A stretch of 6,036 nucleotides of DNA from Acidobacteriota bacterium. Its GTDB lineage: Bacteria; Acidobacteriota; Terriglobia; Bryobacterales; Bryobacteraceae. The stretch lies in NCBI GenBank assembly GCA_018268875.1, contig JAFDVT010000209.1, positions 1 to 6,036 of the forward strand, read 5' to 3'. Positions 1 through 4,294 of the stretch are shown piece after piece. The notes below the pieces were generated by a model. That model ran no database searches and was not told where the DNA came from. It saw only the letters and a list, made by a program, of their open reading frames with translations. A program made the position numbers and the translations under genes. The number at the start of each line of letters is the position of its first letter. Within the stretch, counting starts at the first letter, position 1.

Positions 1-291
1 TCTTTGATCGCAATGGCCTGCGTTCTGTACCTGGCCTTTCGCGCTCATACAACCGCTGGCGACCTCACCGAGACCAAGGAACTGCTGAAGGATTCCAAGC
101 GCGCGGCAGGCGCCGCGCCCGCCGCCGCGACGGAAATTGCCTCGCTCGACCGGGCCATCATCGCCTCCACCGGCGCGGCTGCCGCATCCATTCCCACGTC
201 ACGTCATGCCCCGGGCGAATGGCCCTCCGTGATGGACCCCGATTACAACGTCGAAGACATCTCGTCTAAACCATCCGGATCGCCGCGCTAA
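1..291 (+). CDS. C-terminal part of an unrecognised, probably membrane-anchored protein (5' truncated)
   Basis: I do not recognise this gene. The frame is open from the first base and stops with TAA at 289-291. TTG at 4 and ATG at 13 are possible starts, but no ribosome-binding site can be assessed, so I treat it as running in from the left. The visible 96 residues begin with a hydrophobic stretch (about residues 1-14, ending LYLAF) that looks like the end of a membrane helix. Next comes a charged, probably helical part (DLTETKELLKDSKRA), an Ala-rich linker, and a polar tail rich in Pro, Ser and Asp. It could be a small single-pass protein or the tail of a larger one. Its last 26 bases overlap the 3' end of the convergent beta-propeller gene. 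That it is a real gene is likely from codon choice and the orderly protein sequence, but function cannot be given. Confidence 0.55.
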   Translation, partial: SLIAMACVLYLAFRAHTTAGDLTETKELLKDSKRAAGAAPAAATEIASLDRAIIASTGAAAASIPTSRHAPGEWPSVMDPDYNVEDISSKPSGSPR

Positions 292-1387
292 CCGGCGCCG
301 AACCCACCGGAATCATCGTAAACAGCCCCGCCGACTTCTGCCGGTTGCGCTGAATGCCGCCAATCCGCAGCACCGCCATATCGCCCGATTTGCGATTCAA
401 CACCAGCGCATACTGGCTGTCCGGCGTCACCGTGATGTAGCGGGGTTCCGCGCCCACGCTCACCACCGCCACCATCTTGCGATCCCTCACATTCAGGATG
501 CTGACGTCGCCCGATAAAGGGTTCGCGACAAACAGGTATCGCGGGTCGCGCGAAGCCGCCATCGCCGCCGGAGCTCGCCCGGCCAGCACCGTCTCCGCTA
601 CCTGCGGCGTGTAGTACGGATACACCACACACACGACGTCCGCCCCAGTGCCGGTGACGAACAACTGTCCGCCGTCCGCGCTGAAGCAAAGATTCTCCGG
701 CCGTACCGCGAGCGGCAGTTCCACCACTTTTTTGACGCTCGCCGTGTCGAACACATGCAGGCTCTTGGCCGACAGGTCCGACACCAGGAACGCCTCGCCA
801 TTGGACTGGAACCGCAGCGCCCCCAGTTCGGACCCGAGATTCACCATGGAGTTCACTTTTCGCTCCGCCAGGTCGACCGTCGCGAACTGCCCGCCTCCAA
901 ACAGGACTGCGGCCTTGCCCAAGCGTTCCGGCGTCAAATCGAAGTCGATCGCGCCTTCCGGAAGCGGCAGTTCCCAATCCACCGCGAACCGGTCGAGCGA
1001 GACGCGAACCAGCTTGCGGGGCGAGTCGAGTAGAACATACAGCGAACCCGTTTCCGGCATGTGCAGCATTTTTTTGGCGTAAGCACCAAGCCGCAATGTG
1101 CGTTGGAACTTCAGGTGCTCAAGGGAAATCGCATGCAAGGATCCGGACGCGGGAGTCAGTGCAAATACCAGCGGATGAGTGGCCGGCGCGATCACCTCCG
1201 TAGGCTCCCCATCGAGCGGGATATGGCGGGCAACGGCAAATGCCGACAGGTCCACCGCGGCAATCGCCCGTCCCTCCTGGTTCGCCACAAAGGCATAGGC
1301 CCGAAGCCCGGTATTGCGCTTCTTGCGGCATCCGGCCAAAAGGGCCGCCGCGCCCGCACCTGTGAAAATCTCACGCCTGGAAATCAT
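266..1387 (-). CDS. YVTN-type beta-propeller lipoprotein with Tat-like signal
   Basis: A 373-residue exported protein. The N-terminus has a twin-arginine-like motif (SRREIF, residues 3-8), a short Ala-rich hydrophobic stretch and a perfect lipobox LAGC, with Cys20 as the predicted lipidated residue. The rest is a chain of roughly 40-residue propeller blades. The clearest are YAFVANQEGRAIAAVDL (31-47), QLFVTGTGADVVCVV (241-255) and YLFVANPLSGDVSILNV (284-300), followed by VGAEPRYITVTPDSQYALVL (311-330) and a closing VGSAPVSAAI (361-370). Such YVTN/lactonase-like propellers serve as binding scaffolds or, rarely, enzymes; no catalytic residues can be assigned here. I chose ATG at 1387 because AGAGG lies 8 bases upstream and the signal peptide begins there. 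The upstream ATG at 1477 would add 30 residues that bury the signal. It is divergent from mreB, and adjacency alone does not make it a shape factor. Confidence 0.85.
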   Translation of the reverse strand: MISRREIFTGAGAAALLAGCRKKRNTGLRAYAFVANQEGRAIAAVDLSAFAVARHIPLDGEPTEVIAPATHPLVFALTPASGSLHAISLEHLKFQRTLRLGAYAKKMLHMPETGSLYVLLDSPRKLVRVSLDRFAVDWELPLPEGAIDFDLTPERLGKAAVLFGGGQFATVDLAERKVNSMVNLGSELGALRFQSNGEAFLVSDLSAKSLHVFDTASVKKVVELPLAVRPENLCFSADGGQLFVTGTGADVVCVVYPYYTPQVAETVLAGRAPAAMAASRDPRYLFVANPLSGDVSILNVRDRKMVAVVSVGAEPRYITVTPDSQYALVLNRKSGDMAVLRIGGIQRNRQKSAGLFTMIPVGSAPVSAAIRMV

Positions 1388-1395
1388 GGAATACG

Positions 1396-1400
1396 CCTCT
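1396..1400 (-). promoter_or_regulatory. Ribosome-binding site of the beta-propeller gene
   Basis: On the - strand the sequence reads AGAGG followed by 8 bases and then ATG (1387-1385). This is a good Shine-Dalgarno match at normal spacing. It decides the start in favour of 1387 over the in-frame ATG at 1477. Confidence 0.7.
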
Positions 1401-1414
1401 AGAGTACCTGCTAA

Positions 1415-1429
1415 AGCATTGGTTATGCT
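1415..1429. repeat. Short perfect dyad, possible operator or hairpin
   Basis: AGCAT (1415-1419) and ATGCT (1425-1429) are perfect inverted repeats around a five-base centre, TGGTT. The right arm overlaps the TATGCT -10 candidate for mreB. Arms of five bases occur often by chance, so this is only a candidate operator. Confidence 0.2.
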
Positions 1430-1484
1430 ACATTTTGATGGGGATGGCCCGTCTTTAATCCGCGTGCCCGCGGCCATGTCATAC

Positions 1485-1489
1485 AGGAG
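1485..1489 (+). promoter_or_regulatory. Shine-Dalgarno-like AGGAG upstream of mreB, unusually distant
   Basis: AGGAG is the only good Shine-Dalgarno match before mreB, but 18 bases separate it from the ATG at 1508. The usual spacing is about 5-9. No ATG, GTG or TTG in the mreB frame lies between the two. An ATA codon at 1499 would be at ideal spacing, but ATA starts are very rare. Confidence 0.4.
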
Positions 1490-1507
1490 TCGTTTTTAAT
1501 ACTATCC

Positions 1508-2533
1508 ATGAACGTTCGCTCGTTGTTCAGTCTATTCTCCTCGGATCTGGCGATCGATCTCGGGACAGCGAACACCCTCGTCTATGCGAGGGGCAAAGGT
1601 ATCGTCGTCAATGAACCGTCCATCGTTGCCATTAACAAAACCAATGGCGAGGTAGAGGCGGTCGGCGGCGCAGCCAAAGAAATGCTCGGCCGCACACCCG
1701 GTAACATTGTCGCCATCCGCCCGATGAAGGACGGCGTTATTGCCGACTTCAAGGTCACCGAGCGCATGCTGAATTATTTCATTCAGAAGGCGCACGGGCG
1801 CAAGATGCTCGTCCACCCGCGCATCGTCATCGGCGTGCCGTCGGAGATCACGCAAGTGGAAAAGCGAGCCGTCATCGACTCCGCCTACCGCGCCAAAGCC
1901 AGCGAAGTACATCTGGTGGAACAGGCGATGGTCGCCGCCATCGGCGCCGGTCTTCCCATCACCGAACCTTCCGGCAACATGGTGGTCGATATCGGCGGCG
2001 GAACCACCGACGTCGCCGTCATTTCGCTTTCCGGTATTGTGTATTCCCGTAGCGTGCGCGTCGCCGGCAACGAGATGGACGACGCCATCATGCAGTACCT
2101 CAAGCGCAAGTACAACCTGCTGATTGGTGAACGCACCGCCGAGCAGATCAAGATGTCCATCGGCAGCGCCTTCCCGCTCGACAAGCCGATCACGATGGAA
2201 ATCAAAGGCCGCAACCTCATCGAAGGCGTGCCCAAAACCATCACGATCAACGACTCGGAAATTCGCGAGGCCCTGTCGGAATGCGTCGCCACCATCATGA
2301 ACGCCGTCCGCGTCGCCCTCGAACGTACGCCCCCGGAACTGTCCGCCGACATCAGTGACCGCGCCATCCTCCCCACCGGCGGCGGAGCCATGCTCAAAAA
2401 TCTGGACCGCCGCATCCGCGAAGAAACCGGCCTGCCAGTGTCCATCGCCGACGAACCCCTGGCCAGCGTCGTGCTCGGCACCGGCAAAATGCTGACCGAT
2501 TTCCGGCTCCTCCGCCGTATCGCTATTGAATAA
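1508..2533 (+). CDS. mreB: Rod shape-determining protein MreB, bacterial actin homologue
   Basis: MreB polymerises with ATP into antiparallel filaments on the inner face of the cytoplasmic membrane and orients lateral wall synthesis. The 341 residues match the usual length of about 340-347. The N-terminal MNVRSLFSLFSS resembles the membrane-binding amphipathic end of Gram-negative MreB. Nucleotide-site motifs are in order: DLGTANT (17-23, phosphate 1), DIGGGTTD (161-168, phosphate 2) and TGGGAML (290-296, adenosine region). Other family hallmarks are GRTPGNIVAIRPMKDGVIAD (61-80) and GRNLIEGVPK (234-243). One oddity: the family's EEPMAAAIG segment reads EQAMVAAIG here (138-146), placing Gln139 where the catalytic Glu usually sits. 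The start at 1508 fits the family N-terminus, although AGGAG is 18 bases away. It is the first gene of the operon, 7 bases before mreC. Confidence 0.97.
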   Translation: MNVRSLFSLFSSDLAIDLGTANTLVYARGKGIVVNEPSIVAINKTNGEVEAVGGAAKEMLGRTPGNIVAIRPMKDGVIADFKVTERMLNYFIQKAHGRKMLVHPRIVIGVPSEITQVEKRAVIDSAYRAKASEVHLVEQAMVAAIGAGLPITEPSGNMVVDIGGGTTDVAVISLSGIVYSRSVRVAGNEMDDAIMQYLKRKYNLLIGERTAEQIKMSIGSAFPLDKPITMEIKGRNLIEGVPKTITINDSEIREALSECVATIMNAVRVALERTPPELSADISDRAILPTGGGAMLKNLDRRIREETGLPVSIADEPLASVVLGTGKMLTDFRLLRRIAIE

Positions 2534-2540
2534 CTAGGCA

Positions 2541-3710
2541 ATGGAACTTCTCCTCAGCCGGTATCGCAACCTCACGGTTCTGCTACTTGTGCTGTTTTCG
2601 CAGCTCATGCTGCTCGCCTACCAGGTGCGGAGCAGCACGCAACTTCGCACGCTCCGTGTCTGGGCGGTGACGGGTGTGGCTCCGTTTGCACGTTTTCTCG
2701 AAAGCGGACGTTCCAGCGTACACAGCTTCTTCAACGACTATTTCATCCTGCTCGACGTTCGCGAAGAGAACCGCCGCTTCAAGGCCGAAACCAATCGCCT
2801 GAAGCTCGAAAACAACTTCCTGCGCACCGAACTCGCCACCGCGGATCGTGCCCGCGCGCTCATCGAGTTCAAGGGCCGCTCGCCGTCCAAGACCCTGGCC
2901 GCCCGCATCATCGCCACCAGCACCAGCGCCAAAACCGTCGTGCTGGTCGATCGCGGAACCTCCGACGGCGTCTACAAAGGCATGGCCGTCATCACCGGCG
3001 ACGGCATCATCGGCAAAGTCATCGATTCGTTCCCGCTTGCCGCCCAGGTCCAGTTGATCAGCGACTCACTGTTCGGCGCCGGCGTCGTCTCCCAGCGCAA
3101 CCGCGTCTACGGCACGCTCAAAGGCACCGGCTACAACCGCTGCCTCGTCGACCGCATCCAGAACGAAGACAAAGTGGAAGTCGGCGAGATGTTCTACACC
3201 ACCGGCGAGGACCGCATCTTCCCCAAAGGACTGCCGGTCGGCCGCGTCGTCTCCGTGCAAACCGGCCCGATCTTCAAGAATGTGGAAGTAGTGCCGTCCG
3301 GCCTCGCCAATGGCCTCGAAGAAATCCTGATCGTGCTCGAAGGCGTACACCAGGAAATCCCGGTTCCGCCCGCGCAGGAAGATCAAATTCAGATCCTGCA
3401 GCCGCCGCCCGCTCCCGCCGGCTCCGACGGCCGTACCGTCCCCGTGGGAACTCCGTCCAACGGCGTGCTCAGCACCGATGCCGACCGCCTCGCCGAACGC
3501 TATCAGAAAAAGGAAGAACAGCAGGGCGCGAAGTTCGGCACTTATGGCTCAAAGCCGCCCAGCTTCTCGAACCTGCCCGCCGCTAGCCCGCAACCCGGGT
3601 CTCAGCCGCAGCAACAGCAGCAGCCTCCGGTAACAACCGCGCCGCCGCCTGCCGCCCAGGCACAACCGAAGCCAGCGGCCCCCGCAGCCACCGCGCCGCC
3701 GAAACAATGA
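2541..3710 (+). CDS. mreC: Rod shape-determining protein MreC with long Pro/Gln/Ala-rich tail
   Basis: MreC is a bitopic inner-membrane protein whose periplasmic part binds and activates PBP2 and links it to MreB and MreD. Of the 389 residues, about 10-28 form the membrane anchor (LTVLLLVLFSQLMLLAYQV). Residues about 72-110 form a charged coiled coil (REENRRFKAETNRLKLENN) that normally drives dimerisation. Residues about 115-270 form the double beta-barrel core, with VDRGTSDGVYKGMAVITGDG (136-155), GTGYNR (195-200) and FPKGLPVGRV (227-236). From about 272 the tail is low-complexity, with a short charged helix-like part (313-328) before a Pro/Gln/Ala-rich end. E. coli MreC also has a Pro/Gln/Ala-rich tail, so this is not unprecedented. 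The ATG lies 7 bases after the mreB stop with no good Shine-Dalgarno (only AGG two bases before it), suggesting translation coupled to mreB. Confidence 0.95.
   Translation: MELLLSRYRNLTVLLLVLFSQLMLLAYQVRSSTQLRTLRVWAVTGVAPFARFLESGRSSVHSFFNDYFILLDVREENRRFKAETNRLKLENNFLRTELATADRARALIEFKGRSPSKTLAARIIATSTSAKTVVLVDRGTSDGVYKGMAVITGDGIIGKVIDSFPLAAQVQLISDSLFGAGVVSQRNRVYGTLKGTGYNRCLVDRIQNEDKVEVGEMFYTTGEDRIFPKGLPVGRVVSVQTGPIFKNVEVVPSGLANGLEEILIVLEGVHQEIPVPPAQEDQIQILQPPPAPAGSDGRTVPVGTPSNGVLSTDADRLAERYQKKEEQQGAKFGTYGSKPPSFSNLPAASPQPGSQPQQQQQPPVTTAPPPAAQAQPKPAAPAATAPPKQ
3603..3623 (+). repeat. Imperfect CAG/CAA triplet tract in the mreC tail
   Basis: Seven codons, CAG CCG CAG CAA CAG CAG CAG, encode QPQQQQQ (MreC residues 355-361). 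It is a short in-frame triplet tract where slippage could change tail length without breaking the frame. Confidence 0.5.
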
Positions 3711-3727
3711 CGATGGACACTCGATGA
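3707..3727 (+). other. Six-codon reading frame bridging the mreC stop and mreD start
   Basis: ATG at 3707 overlaps the mreC TGA as ATGA (3707-3710). It opens a frame encoding MTMDTR, whose TGA stop (3725-3727) overlaps the mreD ATG at 3724, again as ATGA. The sequence shows the arrangement directly. That ribosomes use it for termination-reinitiation coupling is inference, and it could be chance. Confidence 0.25.
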
Positions 3728-4290
3728 TGGCAATGACCGACACCAGCGAGCATATTCTGTCGAGCGGCCGCCGCCGTTCCCGAGTGATCCGTCCCGGCAG
3801 CATCCAGCCGTTCCTCGCGATCCTGATCCTGCCGCTGCTCGGCGTCCTGTACCAGATCTACGTCCCGAACTTTTTCGAACAGCTCGGGTACCTGGAACTG
3901 CCGCTGCTCATCGTTGTTTACTACTCGCTCGCCTGGCGCTCGCAAATCGCCGCGCTGTTCTTCGGCGCCGCCGTAGGCCTCATGCAGGACGCGCTGTCGC
4001 ATCATTACGTCGGCCTCTTCGGCATCACCAAAACCCTGGTCGGCTACTTCGCCGCGTCCATGAGTCTGCGCTTCGATGTGGATAACGCCGCCATCCGCTT
4101 TATCCTTTCGTTCTTCTTCTTCGTCTTCCACCAGTTCTTTTACTGGATCATGGTGCGCGCGCTGCTCGGTCTCGGAATGGCCTTCGAACCCGCCCAAATG
4201 TTCATCCAGGCCGGCCTCAACGCCCTGGTCGCGATCCCCCTCTTCATCGTGTTGGATAAACTGAATAATAGATGGTCGCCGAGGTTGTAG
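3724..4290 (+). CDS. mreD: Rod shape-determining protein MreD
   Basis: MreD is a polytopic inner-membrane protein of the elongasome that works with MreC, probably modulating MreC action on PBP2. The 188 residues are very hydrophobic, with about six likely membrane segments: roughly 28-46, 56-71, 74-90, 97-113, 123-146 and 160-178. The segment GAAVGLMQDALSHHYVGLFG (81-100) matches the typical MreD pattern of small residues, a conserved Asp (89) and a following Gly-rich turn. The protein is slightly longer than the usual 160-170 because of a hydrophilic, Arg-rich N-terminus (GRRRSR, 15-20) of about 25 residues before the first helix. Three in-frame ATGs occur at 3724, 3727 and 3733. Only a weak GGA (3715-3717) lies 6 bases before the first, so the exact start is uncertain. 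The gene is 13 bases after mreC and 4 bases before mrdA. Confidence 0.92.
   Translation: MMAMTDTSEHILSSGRRRSRVIRPGSIQPFLAILILPLLGVLYQIYVPNFFEQLGYLELPLLIVVYYSLAWRSQIAALFFGAAVGLMQDALSHHYVGLFGITKTLVGYFAASMSLRFDVDNAAIRFILSFFFFVFHQFFYWIMVRALLGLGMAFEPAQMFIQAGLNALVAIPLFIVLDKLNNRWSPRL
4281..4284 (+). promoter_or_regulatory. Ribosome-binding site of mrdA inside the mreD end
   Basis: GAGG lies within the last codons of mreD, 10 bases before the ATG at 4295. This is an acceptable if slightly long spacing. It supports that start and ties PBP2 translation to the mreD message. Confidence 0.5.
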
Positions 4291-4294
4291 CAGC

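Larger units (their letters stand above)
1388..1507. promoter_or_regulatory. Divergent intergenic region holding the promoters of the propeller gene and the mre operon
   Basis: This 120-base stretch separates two divergent start codons, so both promoters must lie in it or in the coding ends next to it. It contains an A/T-richer island at about 1411-1459 within GC-rich surroundings. Candidate -10 elements for mreB are TATGCT (1424-1429) and TTTAAT (1454-1459), but neither has a convincing -35 box at 16-18 bases. No confident promoter can be named for the - strand either. A short dyad, AGCAT-5 bases-ATGCT (1415-1429), lies inside the island. The region is certain as a location; individual elements are not. 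Confidence 0.5.

Noticed and set aside
293..300. CGGCGCCG palindrome as a terminator for the convergent genes
   Set aside because: It is only an eight-base self-complementary word without loop or U-tract, common in GC-rich DNA, and it lies in the propeller coding sequence.
1424..1459. A sigma-70 promoter for mreB
   Set aside because: TATGCT and TTTAAT resemble -10 boxes, but no -35 match lies at 16-18 bases. TTGATG (1435-1440) is only 13 bases from TTTAAT. Not called as a promoter.
1388..1477. Start of the propeller gene at the upstream ATG (1477)
   Set aside because: It would put 30 residues ahead of a well-formed lipoprotein signal and ignore the AGAGG that sits 8 bases before the ATG at 1387.
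1885..2541. - strand frame (218 codons) antisense to mreB
   Set aside because: A Ser/Arg/Met-rich shadow of a strongly conserved gene, with no recognisable domain.
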